DNA of 64,000 bases, taken from contig NHNY01000011.1 in NCBI GenBank assembly GCA_002786065.1, positions 434,001-498,000 of the forward strand, given 5' to 3'. Source of the stretch: Microcyclospora pomicola (lineage: Eukaryota > Ascomycota > Dothideomycetes > Capnodiales). A program made the translations under genes and the position numbers. Below are positions 1-12,839 of this stretch, in pieces. Position 1 is the stretch's first letter; every line of letters begins with the position of its first letter. Below the pieces are notes generated by a model that was not told where the DNA came from, searched no databases, and worked only from the letters and a program-made list of their open reading frames with translations.

Positions 1-3000
1 TGGCACGCGACTCAGCCGAAGAATTTTGTTGGCGCAAGTCTCCCGTGGGAGCCTTGTGGTGTCAAAACCTGACACCATGCGCGCGCGAAAAGCCCGAAGT
101 GAGGTTCCGCCACAAGCGGTCGAAGCCGCCAAAACAGAAGGAACGCCAGGATTGAAAACCAGTGTATCGTTGTACGATGTCGCGGAAAAGTGGAAACCAT
201 CCCGTGTCAATGCGGATTGCTCCGCTCGACGAGATGACAAGTCTATGTTGCAGAAAGGTAAGAAGCGAGTCGACGGAGGATGAGCAGTTCGAAGCTCGAT
301 CCGGCGTCGCCGATCGCCGATAATTCTGCCCCAGGTAAGATAACGCCAGTGGAATTTTGGTGAATGAGTACGCCGTCCAGAAAATAAAAGCAAAGAGTAT
401 CGGAAGGTGATATTAGGCGGTCGGGTTGGTGGTGACGATGATAGGCGCATGCAGGTTGACCAGGGTGTGCAGCGACGGGGATGCATGCAGGTGGGCGGCT
501 TGCCGCATTGTTGGTACAGCTCTCTGCGACATGGTCGCATCACACACAATGTGTGATGTGCGACATGCAGAAACGTGCCGCAGCAGAGATATTTTTCGCT
601 AATATCGCTCGAGTGCAGTCCAGAAGAAATACAGGGTAAGTGAGATCCAGGTGTCGCTGGTAAGCAGCCAAAATGTTCATGGTGACTGGGGTATAATGTT
701 AGCGATATTGCGGGAAAATGTACCCGGATATCATTGTGACTTACGAATAAGACGGATGTATCCTCGCCACTCCAGGCTTGCGACCACTATTGCCCAGGCT
801 CGTGCAGAATGTAAGATGCAATATGTGCTAAGAATGATAATAGAATCGAGGGTGGATTGAAGTCGTTGGCCGGCGTGTGCTATCGTCGCTTTGAGCTCCC
901 TCCTCCTTGGGGCTTCACAGGCTTTGGTGTACCTGTGCGAAATATTGTCAGTAACTGCTCCTAGAGATGTGAGATGCAGAATCGCTGCTCACCTGTAGTA
1001 TCGTATGCGCCGCGACCGTTAAGTGCCATGGCTTCAGGACTGCTGTGCGGTTCGGTAATCATCTGTGTTGTGGGTCTAGCAGCAGAAGTTAGTACACAGC
1101 GAACGAAGAATTGCCAGTGGAGTTCTCTCAAACCAGGGCTGTTGTACTGGTGTAACTCACTCTTGCAAAAGGCAGCAAGCGCCGAGGTTGTATACTGACG
1201 GCCACCCTGTGACGAGCAAGCTTGCGTGACGGGAAAGCTGAATGACTTGTGTTCGTTCACGGTGTTGGAGCAGAGAGTTGGCAGTCCACTTGGCGTCAAA
1301 TCACTGGTGAATCTTTTCCAGTGAAGGCTGTGTGGGAAAGAAGTTCGGTGTATCGAGATGTTTCTGGTGCGGGCAGGGTAGGATCGATCTCTTCGGAGTT
1401 TGCGTAATGACGAGATGTCGAGATAAGTAAGGTAGGAGTTGGTGAGAGTCGCTGTTGAGCAGGAGTGCGATCTTTATGGTTTGAACAAGAAGAAGAAGAG
1501 CAAAGAAAATCCGACGTGATATGAGGGATCATAAGAAGTTTGTCGCAGCGTGCGCGTTTGCTCCAAGGGGCAAGCGAAACAATAATTTTGAGCTTGCCCA
1601 TATTCCTCCCTGCCGCCAAAGACGTCAATGCTCGGACGGCTTTGACGAACCGACGGGATCCAAATTCTGAAACCGCTGCCCCTTTAGAAGGACAAAGCAA
1701 GGATGCTGCAGGGATCGTCTAAAGGGCGGATGCCGGGAGGATGGTCGCCGCTAACGCAAGGTACGGAGCTTATTTGCGGTAGACAGAAGCCTGGGATCAT
1801 TCCATCATTCCAGATGAACTGCTCCCGTTGCAGCCTGTGTTTGTCGCATTGCCCGGCTGCGGTCATGCCACTGGACGCCTGAGCTGTGATGACGCCCCAT
1901 GCGCTCTAAGAATGGCACGAATTCACCACCGGCATGCCTTTGTCAGAGCGAAATCGGCATTGTCTCCTGGTCCGTAGCGAGCCTGTCAGATCGGTTCCCG
2001 ACGCCTCACAGCGTGGCAAACAGCCATCTACTTGATGGGATGCCCACGGATGGGATCCCCCAAATCGTTCGGCCGATCCGCGCGACCGGCCGGATGTTAG
2101 ACTGCGAGCCGCCTTTCCCATCGGGTCGTTACAGAAACGTTCCAGGAGGTCAGGATGAGCGCCTGGAAACAGAGTTCAGTCCGTAATCCCCGCGCGGGCG
2201 GCACTCATACTACCGTGACCCAAGGCCCCGTCCGGTTGGGAGCCGGAACCGTCGCTCGCAGGGCGGAAATGTGCGAACGTTGGCTCCCCCCAAAATTATG
2301 ATTGTGTGATTCGGTGCAGCTCAAAAAGGCAGAAGTCTCGACACGAGCAAGATTGCTCGGACCACGAAATTGTCGTTCCGTTTTCTATTTGGTCCCCGAT
2401 CATGTCGTTTAAGCATGATACGATCATACGACTGGCTGTAGCTTGCGAGAACATGGTCCACGCACGCACAGTCGTCCAGGCTTGATGAGCTTGGGCGTGC
2501 TTTGGCTGTATCAACGGGCATACATATGCCAGATGCTGCATGGAACGTTCGCTGCTCTGACGAGTCGCGATCCCGGGCTCAATCCTAGACGTCTTGGCAA
2601 CTTCTAGAAAACGCCGATGGACTCGTCGGATCCGAGGCCCAACGATGTGATCCTCCAGAGCCGCTAAATTGATGAGCGTCGCAACGAACCGTCGTACGTG
2701 GCGGGCCGGGACTGCCACGGCCGAAGGTGTGTTTGATGATCAAGGCGGATGTGAGGTCAGATATGTACTGTACGTACCTTTTACACATGTAAGGTAATAC
2801 ACATGTGGAGTCTGCATGCTTTGTGTTGCGGCGTGGCAGAAGTGGAGTTCATGCGACACTGTTTTTAACATGGCTTTGTCGACGACACTTTGCATGTATC
2901 GAGACCGCGCTCAAGCTGTCCTCTCTCATCAGGTGAGATCGGTGGCACACCCTGGTCGCTGCACGGAATTCTCCTTCTGACTTGTCTGCCGAGGATGCGC

Positions 3001-4661
3001 TCATCACTTTTCATCACTTTTAACCTTTCCGTGGTGGCCACACAAGGCTGGACTAATGCCGGATCTCTGCCTGCGGGACATGCTCCCCGGAGACTGCATC
3101 TGCAATGCGATCGTGCTCACGTCCATATACGAAGAAAAGAAGAGCGCGTCCGTATGTCGAGCTTGCTGCCCATCACAGGAACCACGAGACCGCCACTACG
3201 GTGTTTGGCTCTTCAACAGATGCAAACTCAAGAAGTTGGCGCAAACAGTGGCACAAGTGCAATCAACATGACAGACTGCAAGTCGACAGGTCGCACAAAC
3301 CGTCTTTGTGAGCGACAAAGGAAACATCCTGCGACGTATCTTGAAGCACAGCGTGCGGAAGCCATATTCGTTTCGAAGTGAACTTCTCATCGACTATTTC
3401 TCTACAGTCCCGACGGCCCTCCAATACCGAGAAATTCTCCCATGGGCTACGGCCGTTCACCGAACAGCCCAACGGCCTTGGATTAGGGATGTGCACCTAG
3501 CAGACGTTCGCAGAGTCTCAGACCCTGCGCGTACATGCATACGTACCCGTCGCTCCAGCTTCCGCGTACCGCGTCCGCGGTGTCGTATAGAGACAGCACT
3601 AGTACATGTATGTACTTCGAAACGTTACTTAGTCGACCTGCAGGCTTAACGGATAACTGTCTCAAGTATAACACATCGGCGCAACAACCCATCGGGTCAA
3701 TCCCTGCTTCGTCATGTCGCGGCTTTGGCTTATAGCGATCCGGTCGACGTCGACGCTTCCGCGAAACTGGCCACTTCGTATGTGCTACACGGGAAGGCTA
3801 GGCGTCTTTGACTACGCGGCAGGTCTCGCATAGACATCGTTCGATCAATGCACATCACGTCCGCAGGGTGAGAAGCGATGATGCGCTGCGTGAATTTAAC
3901 ACCTCGTCTCACGCGTGCTTGTTCACGGCTTTCCAGCACGATCGGAGTATGGAGTTGATGCCCGAAGCCAGCAGGGATCATTGTTCCACCGATCAAGTCC
4001 GAACATGCCCCGGCGGCTAATGATCAAGACATTGTCAGGCCCGAGCACATAGCTTACCTACCAAATGCGATCATGCACGGAAGGGTCGTCAAACAAGGTA
4101 AAATGTAACGCAGCAACTGTCTTGCTAGGTATCTCTTCCGCGACCAATTGACCATGCTCACACTTGAGGGATTGGCTCGCCAGCCATGACCTCGATTGCT
4201 CCTGGCCTTTGACCCTGACACCAACACAGCCAAATGCCAGCTCGCATTGGCCGCAGCGCGCAATATGCGATGTCCTACCATATTGAAACATAGTAGCCAT
4301 GCGGCCTATCGAATTATAGGGCATGAACCTGTTGGAGAAGTACTGTGGTATTGTGGAATGTCCCCAGCTCTTGAGCAATCATTCAGCGTTCGACTCTCTA
4401 TGTTGGAGTCAAAATATCCCTTCTACACACTCTTCATCGGTTATCACGCTATACGAGAATCATCACACACATATATCATGTACTGCACATTCAGCACATT
4501 CTGCGAGCAGATTTTGATAAGTCGTCTACGCAAGTCACAAGGTCGTTTCGGGAGGACAAAGCTGGAAGCTGATAAGTTTGCGAGAAGTCTTGAGATGCGG
4601 GTTGTGAATTAATTTCAGGTATACCCAGGTACGCGCCACGCCTATGCCATTTCATTGATGA
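1..4661. other. gene-poor stretch, no supported gene
   Basis: Open frames here are short (up to about 140 codons), lie in all frames and show no motif I recognise. The longest, on the minus strand at about 2296-2718, gives no family resemblance. The only structure I could see is a short inverted repeat at 538-558. Base composition is ordinary and not TpA-rich like the transposon further on, so this does not look like a RIP-mutated repeat. It may hold long upstream regions of the flanking genes, non-coding RNA, or remnants of genes too decayed to recognise. Confidence 0.5.
538..558. repeat. short inverted repeat (hairpin-capable)
   Basis: CATCACACA and TGTGTGATG are perfect 9-bp arms around a 3-nt CAA centre. 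A G-T pair and one more pair extend the stem outwards, and GCGACATG occurs on both sides as a direct repeat. It could be a dimeric factor site or a chance palindrome. No gene is close enough to assign it to. Confidence 0.4.
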
Positions 4662-6635
4662 TCATCCAGCATCCTCACCATACCATGCGAGACCGCCGTT
4701 CGCGGCCGCAACAGCACGATGCAGCTGCTCATATCTCTGCCTACCCCCGAGCACTTCTGCATTTGCAGTCTCCATACCTCCGGTAGCTGGGCCGAACGGC
4801 AATTCGTCTGCTGGACATGTTGTGTTGACGGGTGGTAGACGTCCAGAACGAAAGTACTCCCGAACGTAGCTCACTGTGCAGCGGCTAAAAGTGCTGGTAC
4901 TGCAATGGCCTGCAGAATCCTGTGTCAACACCACCGCACCATCAAAGCCAGCTGCCATACGATGAGCGTTGTGTACTGGTGTCACGGGATCTGCGGTGTT
5001 ACCAATCATGAGCAGAGGATGGCGTGTCTTCGCGGTCCACGGTCCGATGAAGCGATAGAATGGCCGGACTTGGTAGTGAATGCAGTGCATTCGGAATGTG
5101 GACCACATGCTACCAATGGTCGGAGATTTGGACGCAAGCTTTTTCGAGAACTTCTCGAACGTCGTCTTGTTCACCCACGTCTGATCGTCGCCGTCTGTAC
5201 AGGAGATGGCCATGGTACCGTCCCAAGATATCCCAAGTCTACGAGTGTAGTTTCGGAAAGCCGGTCCACCACACTGGAAAGAATGTCGGTCAGCCAACTT
5301 CGCAGCAAACGCAGTGCCATTGCCCATTTCGATATCAGCAAGAAGATTCGCCACCATTGGAAACGATTGAATAGGGGTGTAGAGTGCGGCAAAGATGAAT
5401 GTTCTGACATCACTGTAGGTTATGACCTCCGGGTTGTTCAGACTGATGACTGGTAGCGGATTGTGATACAGGCTGACGATGATCTCATTTGTTCGATTCC
5501 TGATATGAGCTACACTGCTCTCGTTCGTCTGATTTGCCAAAGCACAGGCAGGGTAGCCGGCTCGTGCACAGTGAACGTAGAAAGACTCCATGTCCTTCTC
5601 CGTGTCGAGGAGATTGTCCGACCACAGCGCTCGAGCATAGTTCTGGGCATGCACCACACCATCCACCACGATACGCCCAACTCGATCCGGAAACATGGCT
5701 GCAAATGTGTTTCCAAGATAGGTGCCGTAACTGAAACCCCAATACTGTATCTTCTCCTCACCTGGTCTGTATCGTACAGCTTCAAGAACGTCTCGCGCCA
5801 AGTTATCATGTTTGCTGCTGCGTTGACTCGAGCATTTGACGTGCGAGATGCGCTTGGCTTGCCTTTCTCGCCACTGACCATGTTTCTCCACGATCTCTAG
5901 CATATCGCGGGCAGCTGATACCGTGGACACGTACTTCCTCATGTCAGGTCCATCAATTGGCAAGGAACAGCTTCCTCCCTTGGCTCGGGACATTGACCAC
6001 AGTCTGCCCAACGCCGCATCAGACGACTCGAAAGACCCCTCCTCCAGCCTTCGAAGTCCCCAACTCTGTTCAAGATTCGAGTCCTTGAAGCAGTGTACGC
6101 TTGGGTTTGAGTCACCAAGGCCTCGTGGGTCAAATGAGATGAGATCGTAGTACCTCTGGTCCACAACATCAACGATCGCACTGATCTCATTGCCTGCGGC
6201 GACTAGAAATGTCACTCCCAGTCCGCCAGGACCTCCTGGATTGAGCAGGACTGCGCCGCCATATCTTGAGTCGGTGACGTCGACCGCCGCCGGCTTTTTG
6301 ATCACTGCGAGGCTGATGGTCGCGTTGGTAGTTCCGTTCCAGTAGTCCATAGGTAGCTGTAGTCTAGCGCATCGAAACTTGCCATCATAGCATGTTGAGT
6401 ATTCCAAATCCGGGCTTGTAGGCGCGGTGTCCCAATCGAATGGGGCATCGTAGACGGTAGGAGAAGCGGTACGCAAAGCCCCCCATGGTTGTAACAGCAG
6501 CGTTGGTACAGCGCACAAGCATGCCAGAATTGCAATATACCAAACGCGATTGGCATTTCGTCGTTGCGAAACCTGCACTACATTGTCGAGGGGCGTGATA
6601 TCCCACCGTCCCGCCTTTTCTGCTATGTCGTGCAT
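4662..6635 (-). CDS. membrane-anchored TAP-like serine peptidase (alpha/beta hydrolase)
   Basis: A single-exon gene of 657 residues. It is an alpha/beta hydrolase of the tripeptidyl-aminopeptidase (TAP) type, which in this family removes short peptides or proline-containing peptides from the N-terminus. A hydrophobic segment at about residues 32-50 follows a basic stretch and has no clear cleavage site. This suggests a type II membrane anchor, with the catalytic part outside the cytosol. Visible catalytic elements are the nucleophile elbow GFSYGT (Ser302), the acid in GNTADP (Asp549) and the base in SAGHC (His577). The oxyanion region is NPGGPGG near residue 133. The TAP C-terminal domain spans roughly 500-600, and several NxT/S sequons fit an extracytoplasmic location. 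The start is the first ATG before the anchor. The insertion at about 255-285, just before the nucleophile, is Ser/Lys-rich and could be a local expansion. Confidence 0.88.
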   Translation of the reverse strand: MHDIAEKAGRWDITPLDNVVQVSQRRNANRVWYIAILACLCAVPTLLLQPWGALRTASPTVYDAPFDWDTAPTSPDLEYSTCYDGKFRCARLQLPMDYWNGTTNATISLAVIKKPAAVDVTDSRYGGAVLLNPGGPGGLGVTFLVAAGNEISAIVDVVDQRYYDLISFDPRGLGDSNPSVHCFKDSNLEQSWGLRRLEEGSFESSDAALGRLWSMSRAKGGSCSLPIDGPDMRKYVSTVSAARDMLEIVEKHGQWRERQAKRISHVKCSSQRSSKHDNLARDVLEAVRYRPGEEKIQYWGFSYGTYLGNTFAAMFPDRVGRIVVDGVVHAQNYARALWSDNLLDTEKDMESFYVHCARAGYPACALANQTNESSVAHIRNRTNEIIVSLYHNPLPVISLNNPEVITYSDVRTFIFAALYTPIQSFPMVANLLADIEMGNGTAFAAKLADRHSFQCGGPAFRNYTRRLGISWDGTMAISCTDGDDQTWVNKTTFEKFSKKLASKSPTIGSMWSTFRMHCIHYQVRPFYRFIGPWTAKTRHPLLMIGNTADPVTPVHNAHRMAAGFDGAVVLTQDSAGHCSTSTFSRCTVSYVREYFRSGRLPPVNTTCPADELPFGPATGGMETANAEVLGGRQRYEQLHRAVAAANGGLAWYGEDAG

Positions 6636-7600
6636 CTCAGCCTCCAGACGTGCTCTTGCTTGGAATCTTGGAGCTGTTGACGATGAATAATGATGCCGCG
6701 CAGAAAATTAGGTAAAAGTACCTTAGTTTGAGCGAAACGCAAGATCCATGTAGGTGAGTATGTAAGTAGACCAAGAAATACATCCAAACGACGGATGTAC
6801 AGGTGGGTCTCATGCAGTACGAGAAGCTGGACACCTGACTGGCCTCGTATCGCCTTGGATATCGCGAGCTACTGTACCTTTACAACATGTCTTACTTCTC
6901 CATGAAGCTGCAGCTGCGATAAGAGCAGCATCCAAGGTTGGGGCTTATGCAAGAGCTTTCCCCAGGTCTGGTGCAACCTAACCCTGTATGTCGTCGGATT
7001 TGGTATCATCACACGAGAACAAATGGTGAAACATCCGACTGAACCGACCAAGCTTGTGGATCTTACCTAGAGACTGGAGCAGGAGGGCAAAGTTGTTCAT
7101 GAATATGTGAAGTCTTGATGTCTGAACCGTAAACCGCACATTGTCCAATTGACACAGGTAGCAGTACTCTTCATGGTAAGTAGCTATTTACCTACCTAAC
7201 CTGATACAGCGTTTGTCCCAGCTGCTCTCGCCTTAGCAGTGCGCATTCCACGCAGCAAGCAACCTTGGTAAACAGACTCCGCGAGACACATGAACAGAAC
7301 CTTACCCCCTGAGTAGATCGAGATCATTACTTATAGTGATGTCGTCGGATGAGACTCTTGCTATTGAAAGTTAGTGCTGTCAAGTGTTTCTGTCTGTGGC
7401 GAGAAAGTGCGGCTCTTGCCGCAGCGCTATTCATCTCGTCATGCATCTGGTGCCTGTCTGCACATATACAGTCCATTCGCCTCCATCCTCAACAGTACAC
7501 CTTGCTATCTCCAGAGTGCTCTTCTGTAGTAACGGCTTGAGCAGGTAGTGACAAGTCACTGCAGCTTACGGCTCAACTACAGATACTGCGCTCCACCAGG
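6636..7600. promoter_or_regulatory. divergent intergenic region, peptidase / AFG3
   Basis: About 965 bp between two divergently transcribed genes. It must hold both promoters and 5' leaders. I see no clear TATA box or repeated motif and no supported gene. A short open frame at 7349-7540 on the plus strand ends before the AFG3 start and could be leader sequence. Confidence 0.4.
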
Positions 7601-10333
7601 ATGGCATCTCTCATCCGGAGACCGCAAAACCTCACGCGGTCGTCTCGCAAAATCATCGAGGCTGCATCACTATCACAGACGCTCGCACGGCGACCTGCTA
7701 GCTTACCACGACCGCTCTATGCCCATGCGAGGCACCGACAATATGCATCACAGAGCGAACATGAGCCCAACTCGGGCAAGAAGGTCGACAAGCCGTCAGG
7801 CGCTGCACCCAAGGGCATGGAACACTTGTATGGTTCATCCTCACCGATGACACCTGGTGGGTCTGGGAAGAAGCCTGAGAAGGACGACGATCCTGCAGAT
7901 GGTCGCGCAAAGTTGACCGAGGCCGAGGCTAAAGCATTGGATGATGTGTTTGCATTGGTCAAGAAAGGAATGCCGGGGTCTATGGCGGCAGACATTGACA
8001 AGGCTTTGGCGCGGATCAAGAAAGATGGCATGCCCGTCGAGCTTCGCGATACCATCAAAGAGTGTAGAGAAGAAGGAATGTCCCCAGCACGTGCTGCAAA
8101 GCTCTGGCGGTTAACCACACAACTGACCCGGGAAACCGTCGAGAGTGAGTTCAAATCAAAGCAGAAGAGTGAAGATGGACAAGAAAAGACGAGCGGAGGT
8201 CCAGATCCCGCCGGCAAGGAAAAGGGCAAGAAGGGCAAAACCCCCGATGATATGTTCTCGAATATGAAGGTGGTCAACTTCGATCTGAGCAACATCCTGA
8301 TCGGCACATTCGTCTCATATCTACTTTACCGCATGGTGGTACCTGGGGAGAACAGCCGGGAGATAACCTGGCAGGAATTCAGGAATACGTTCTTCGACAA
8401 AGGCTTGGTTGACAAGTTGGTTGTGGTGAATGGCAATCGAGTTCGCGTGTACCTCCACAGAGACAATGTTGCTTCCATGTACCCCGAATCCCCGGCAGCT
8501 CAACCAGGATTTTTCTACTACTTCTCCATCGGCAGCGTGGAGGCATTCGAACGACGAGTCGACGAGGCACAAAACGACCTGGGCATTCCGAGCAGCCAGC
8601 GTATTCCCATCAGCTATCACGAAGAGGGGAGCTGGTTCAACACAGTCCTCGCATTTGGTCCGACATTACTCTTCATCGGTGCCATCATGTATCTATCTCG
8701 ACGTGCAGCTAGCGGAGCTGGAGGCGGTCAAGGTGGCATATTTGGCATGGGCCGGAGCAGAGCGAAGAAGTTCAACCACGAGACAGATATCAAAGTCAAG
8801 TTCTCAGATGTTGCTGGCATGGAAGAGGCGAAGACGGAGATCATGGAATTCGTCTCTTTCCTAAAAGAACCTGGTGTCTACCAAAAGCTCGGAGCCAAGA
8901 TTCCGAGAGGAGCCATTCTCTCTGGTCCCCCCGGTACTGGAAAAACGTTGCTCGCGAAAGCCACAGCCGGCGAGTCGGGGGTTCCTTTCTTTTCAGTATC
9001 CGGGTCTGAATTTGTGGAGATGTTTGTTGGTGTCGGTCCTTCACGAGTGAGAGATCTGTTCGCCAACGCGCGTAAGAGTACACCTTGCATCATTTTCATC
9101 GATGAGATTGACGCTATTGGTAAAGCTCGTGCGAAGCAGTCATTTGGCGGAGGCAACGACGAGCGAGAAAGCACACTCAACCAGATCCTGACAGAGATGG
9201 ACGGCTTTAACACTTCTGACCAGGTCGTTGTGCTCGCTGGTACGAACAGAGCTGATGTACTTGATAAGGCTTTGATGCGTCCCGGTCGTTTCGACAGGCA
9301 TATCGCAATTGACCGGCCAACCATGGAAGGACGAAAGCAGATCTTCGCTGTACATTTGAAGAAAGTGGTGACACACGAGGACCTTGAGTACCTTCAAGGC
9401 CGTCTCGCATCGCTGACACCTGGATTCGCTGGTGCAGATATTGCCAATGCAGTCAACGAAGCTGCGCTGATTGCAGCACGTACAAACAGCGAGAGTGTGA
9501 AGATGGTGCACTTCGAGTCAGCAATCGAGCGCGTCATTGGTGGCCTCGAGAAGAAATCACTCGTCTTATCACCGGAAGAGAAGAGGACGGTCGCATACCA
9601 CGAGGCCGGTCATGCCATCTGCGGATGGTACTTCCAGTATGCGGATCCGTTGCTCAAGGTCTCCATCATTCCCCGCGGATCGGGCGCTCTTGGATACGCA
9701 CAGTATCTACCTGCAGGCGGAGGAGACATGGTGCTCATGAATATGAAGCAAATGATGGATCGCATGGCCATGACTCTCGCTGGTCGCATTTCGGAAGAGA
9801 TTCACTTCGACACGGTTACTTCTGGCGCTTCGGATGACTTCAACAAGGTGACGCGAATGGCAACGGCCATGGTCACAAAATGGGGCATGAGCAAGAAGAT
9901 CGGATTCATCTACTACCCCGATTCATCAGAGAGTCAAGAAGCACAGCTGCATAAGCCTTTCTCGGAGTCGACAGCGCAGGCCATCGACGCGGAAGTGAAG
10001 CGTATTGTTGAGGAGGCCTACACTCAATGCAGACAGCTTCTTGAGGAGAAGGCAAAGGAGGTTGTCCTTGTTGCGGAAGAGCTCTTGAAGAAGGAGATGC
10101 TGACTCGGGACGATCTGGTGAGGCTCCTCGGCCCCAGGCCTTGGGAAGACAAGGGAGATTTCAGCAAGTACTTTGGCGGAGGACCGCCCAAGCCGACCGA
10201 GCCTGGCCCAAATGACCCGCTTCCAACGCCAGAGGGCTCAGGACCATTGCCACCACCTCTTGGTGGACAAACACCAGTACCCGCACCAACAATCTACAAG
10301 CAGCTTGATGAGGCTTCTCAACGGTGGAGATAG
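7601..10333 (+). CDS. AFG3: mitochondrial inner-membrane m-AAA protease (AFG3 type)
   Basis: An intronless gene of 910 residues for an ATP-dependent zinc metalloprotease. The m-AAA complex degrades misfolded inner-membrane proteins and processes some mitochondrial precursors. Order of parts: a basic Arg/Ser-rich mitochondrial leader (about 1-50), a charged linker, a first membrane segment (about 229-246), the intermembrane-space FtsH_ext domain, a second membrane segment (about 348-366), the AAA+ ATPase and the M41 peptidase. Walker A is GPPGTGKT (442-449), Walker B is IIFIDEID (Asp501, Glu502), and a second region of homology with RPGRFDRH follows. The zinc site is HEAGH (667-671). The C-terminal RLLGPRPW stretch and [13 protein letters not shown] resemble yeast Afg3 more than Yta12, but the paralogue assignment is an inference. 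The Pro-rich tail makes it longer than yeast Afg3 (761). All catalytic residues are present, so it looks active. Confidence 0.95.
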   Translation: MASLIRRPQNLTRSSRKIIEAASLSQTLARRPASLPRPLYAHARHRQYASQSEHEPNSGKKVDKPSGAAPKGMEHLYGSSSPMTPGGSGKKPEKDDDPADGRAKLTEAEAKALDDVFALVKKGMPGSMAADIDKALARIKKDGMPVELRDTIKECREEGMSPARAAKLWRLTTQLTRETVESEFKSKQKSEDGQEKTSGGPDPAGKEKGKKGKTPDDMFSNMKVVNFDLSNILIGTFVSYLLYRMVVPGENSREITWQEFRNTFFDKGLVDKLVVVNGNRVRVYLHRDNVASMYPESPAAQPGFFYYFSIGSVEAFERRVDEAQNDLGIPSSQRIPISYHEEGSWFNTVLAFGPTLLFIGAIMYLSRRAASGAGGGQGGIFGMGRSRAKKFNHETDIKVKFSDVAGMEEAKTEIMEFVSFLKEPGVYQKLGAKIPRGAILSGPPGTGKTLLAKATAGESGVPFFSVSGSEFVEMFVGVGPSRVRDLFANARKSTPCIIFIDEIDAIGKARAKQSFGGGNDERESTLNQILTEMDGFNTSDQVVVLAGTNRADVLDKALMRPGRFDRHIAIDRPTMEGRKQIFAVHLKKVVTHEDLEYLQGRLASLTPGFAGADIANAVNEAALIAARTNSESVKMVHFESAIERVIGGLEKKSLVLSPEEKRTVAYHEAGHAICGWYFQYADPLLKVSIIPRGSGALGYAQYLPAGGGDMVLMNMKQMMDRMAMTLAGRISEEIHFDTVTSGASDDFNKVTRMATAMVTKWGMSKKIGFIYYPDSSESQEAQLHKPFSESTAQAIDAEVKRIVEEAYTQCRQLLEEKAKEVVLVAEELLKKEMLTRDDLVRLLGPRPWEDKGDFSKYFGGGPPKPTEPGPNDPLPTPEGSGPLPPPLGGQTPVPAPTIYKQLDEASQRWR

Positions 10334-10635
10334 TAATATTGAGATAGCGGGCACTGTAATTTGACGGTCCCTTTTGTTAGCACTGTGTAAATATGGAGGC
10401 TACTAGACGATCTCCTCTTCTTCAAAATTTGCATTTGCGTGGCGATTTCAGACGGTGCAGGCGGAGTCTTGGATTGATCTTGTTCTTGGAATCTCAGTGA
10501 AGACCAGAGCATGGACGCAGTAGATACCACTAGAGATATGTACATATATCATTAACCACAGCACTCGGCATCATTAGCTGCTTTATCACTTGTCTCGTGA
10601 TGCAGTGACTTCCTTCACGATGAAGCACGTCCCTT
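10334..10635. other. 3' region of AFG3, no gene
   Basis: About 300 bp between the protease stop codon and the target duplication of the transposon. It probably contains the AFG3 terminator and polyadenylation site. Nothing else is visible. Confidence 0.4.
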
Positions 10636-10640
10636 GTTCC
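10636..10640. repeat. target-site duplication, left copy (GTTCC)
   Basis: GTTCC lies directly outside the left inverted repeat. An identical GTTCC lies directly outside the right one at 15296-15300. This is what a 5-bp staggered cut leaves on insertion. Confidence 0.8.
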
Positions 10641-10675
10641 GACGGAGCTCAATTGCGCTCAGCTCGCTCCCATTG
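10641..10675 (+). repeat. left terminal inverted repeat
   Basis: It begins GACGGAGCTCAATTGCGCTC and matches the reverse complement of 15261-15295 over 35 bp with one C/T difference at 10665. Similarity continues weakly for about 7 more bases. The one mismatch is a transition of the kind RIP makes. Confidence 0.88.
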
Positions 10676-10854
10676 ACAATCTGAGATCTCATATGCGAAA
10701 GGTGCTTATATATTGACAATGCTTTGACTACACCTCATCAACACCAGCTATAGCTGGCCTCTCGCCGTCCTCGCGCCGTCCTCGCGCCGTCCTTGTTGCC
10801 CTCGCTGTCGCAGTCGTCGCAGTCGTCGAATCAATAGCTCTACTAGCAATCAAT

Positions 10855-12140
10855 CTCGAGCAGTTTCGAGACTTTATTACAGACTATATCGCAACTAGCT
10901 ACACACAAGCAGACGTCAAAGAGCAATTGAAAGAGCTATACAATGTGGATGTGACTATTACTACACTCCGGCGTAGACTCTTAGCATAGTCTGTAGTGTC
11001 GCCGCTGTCGAAGCCTATAGATAATCCCGAGCTACACGCTGTTATCTTACACCACTTCTATGTCCTTTAGCTTACAGATGTAGAGAGTCTGCGACTACTT
11101 AGCTATAAGGGGATCTAGCTCTCTATAGCCTCGCTACGCAGGTTGCGCGCGAAGCTAGGTCTTAAGAAGCAGGTACTAGCTAGCTAGTACTAGGAAGATC
11201 GAGAGCGTCTAGCAGCGCTGTTAAAGGAAGAGCTTAACAATGGCCGCTACGAGAGTCTTAGTAGGAGGTAGCTATATTGATATATAAGGCAGCATCACAA
11301 CGTAGTTAACTAGTACGTAGTTAACTATTACGCAGTGCTTGTTACAGCCTATCGCTATATACTGAAGTCTATAGGGATCGCCTATACAACGTAGCTATCT
11401 AACTAGATCCTGCTAGACTCGAGCTACAGACTCGCAAAGCAAAGGTCTACTATAGTACTGTAATTGTGCTAGGACCAAACTACGCTTAGTCTATAGACGC
11501 GTACTGCAAGTTTGAGCACTAGAGGATCTAAATCTACGCAGCAGTTGACGTGTATTTACGCTATATCATCTAGCTATATTGTAGCATTACTAGCCGTACA
11601 GCAATCTCTATACTCGCGTAGTACCTTACTACTGTTATAGAGGGAGGATTAATCCCTATAGAAATCTAGAGCGATCGGGGCGTAGAAACTACTGTAGCTA
11701 GAGATGCTTACTTCGCGATTAGTAAGGAGCTACATTAGAGAGCTAGTAGCGAGGAGCTGCAATTTAGTAACTGCTTTCGCTATAGCACAAGTAAGCAGAA
11801 CTAGCGTATTAAGACCTTCTAGGGTTAGATAGCACAGAGTAGTCTAAATCGATAGCGTAACGCTTTCCTAGCTATAAGCGATTACTACGAGTACGATAGA
11901 GAGGCGCTTATAGACCGGATTGCGCTTATCTTTGTGTATATACCTATTATCTGTACTGAAGTAGCTGCTTTTGTTAACCTATAGAACAACTACAAGATCC
12001 GTAAGCAGTCAAATCGGAGCTATTATATCCCTAGTATGCCGCATGTTCTTTATTACTACCCCTAAGAGTCTAATAGCGAGCAGTGCGGCATTGCGGTTGA
12101 TGCAGGCTATCCGAGTCTACTACAACTGAAAACTTAGATT
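10855..12140 (+). pseudogene. decayed integrase-type DDE transposase
   Basis: The plus-strand translation starts with a region like a short helix-turn-helix DNA-binding domain (around 10855-10985, containing TQADVKEQL). After a frame change it shows an integrase core. A first acidic residue lies in AVDVYLRY (codon at 11547) and a second in SDRGVETT (11673), 42 residues apart in one frame. A downstream region follows in which family members carry the third acidic residue; here that position reads Lys. Many stops interrupt it, mostly TAG, with at least one frame change. The layout resembles the fungal integrase-core (rve_3-like) transposases, but I could not search for the family. It cannot encode an active enzyme. 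Confidence 0.65.
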
Positions 12141-12839
12141 AGCGGTTTTAGTGCGACCCCTCTACTAGCTTACTAATCCTCTCTGTGTGCCTCTCTGCTA
12201 ATACATATCGTAGATATCGACGAATACCTGCCAATTAAGACCCTAACCTTCTGTTAAATCGTGCTACGAGACGCGTAATATCCGGAGGTTATTAATAGTA
12301 GTGATCTTAACGTTGCTAATAGCCGTCGTCTTCATTAATCCGCGTACCTTACGCTCCGCGAGGCTCTAATAAGCTACTAGCTTAGTAGTAAGCTACTAGT
12401 GCTAGCAGAATCCGATAAGCTATATGCGCCCCGGCGGACACGACTAGGGGAGCTCTATTAGCGCTCTTATTGCAGCTTACTGCCTTAGTGTCCTTAATGC
12501 CGAGTATCGAGGTCTAGGGATATATAGCTATATATTAATAGCATCTACTACTCTTCGCTAGCTTGCACAACGCGACCCCGTCCCTTACGAGCTCGCACAA
12601 CGCTCTTCTATAGCTCGTAATACCTTTATAGTCGGATCTATGTCCTTCTAACTATCGGATCTATAGCTAGCGTCACCTAACTGATCGATTTTGCCCTTAA
12701 TGTAGTGCTACTAATAGCGTGCTTAGTCTACTAGCAACGAGTGTGTCTACGCCGCCCTTATTAGATGATAGAGGTTCGCATACTACGTTTAGCGCTCGCT
12801 AACCGACTCTCGCGGAGAACTATCGCTAGCGTAGGTTTA

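Noticed and set aside
2296-2718. 140-codon minus-strand frame
   Set aside because: No recognisable motif, no splice partner, and other frames overlap with similar length.
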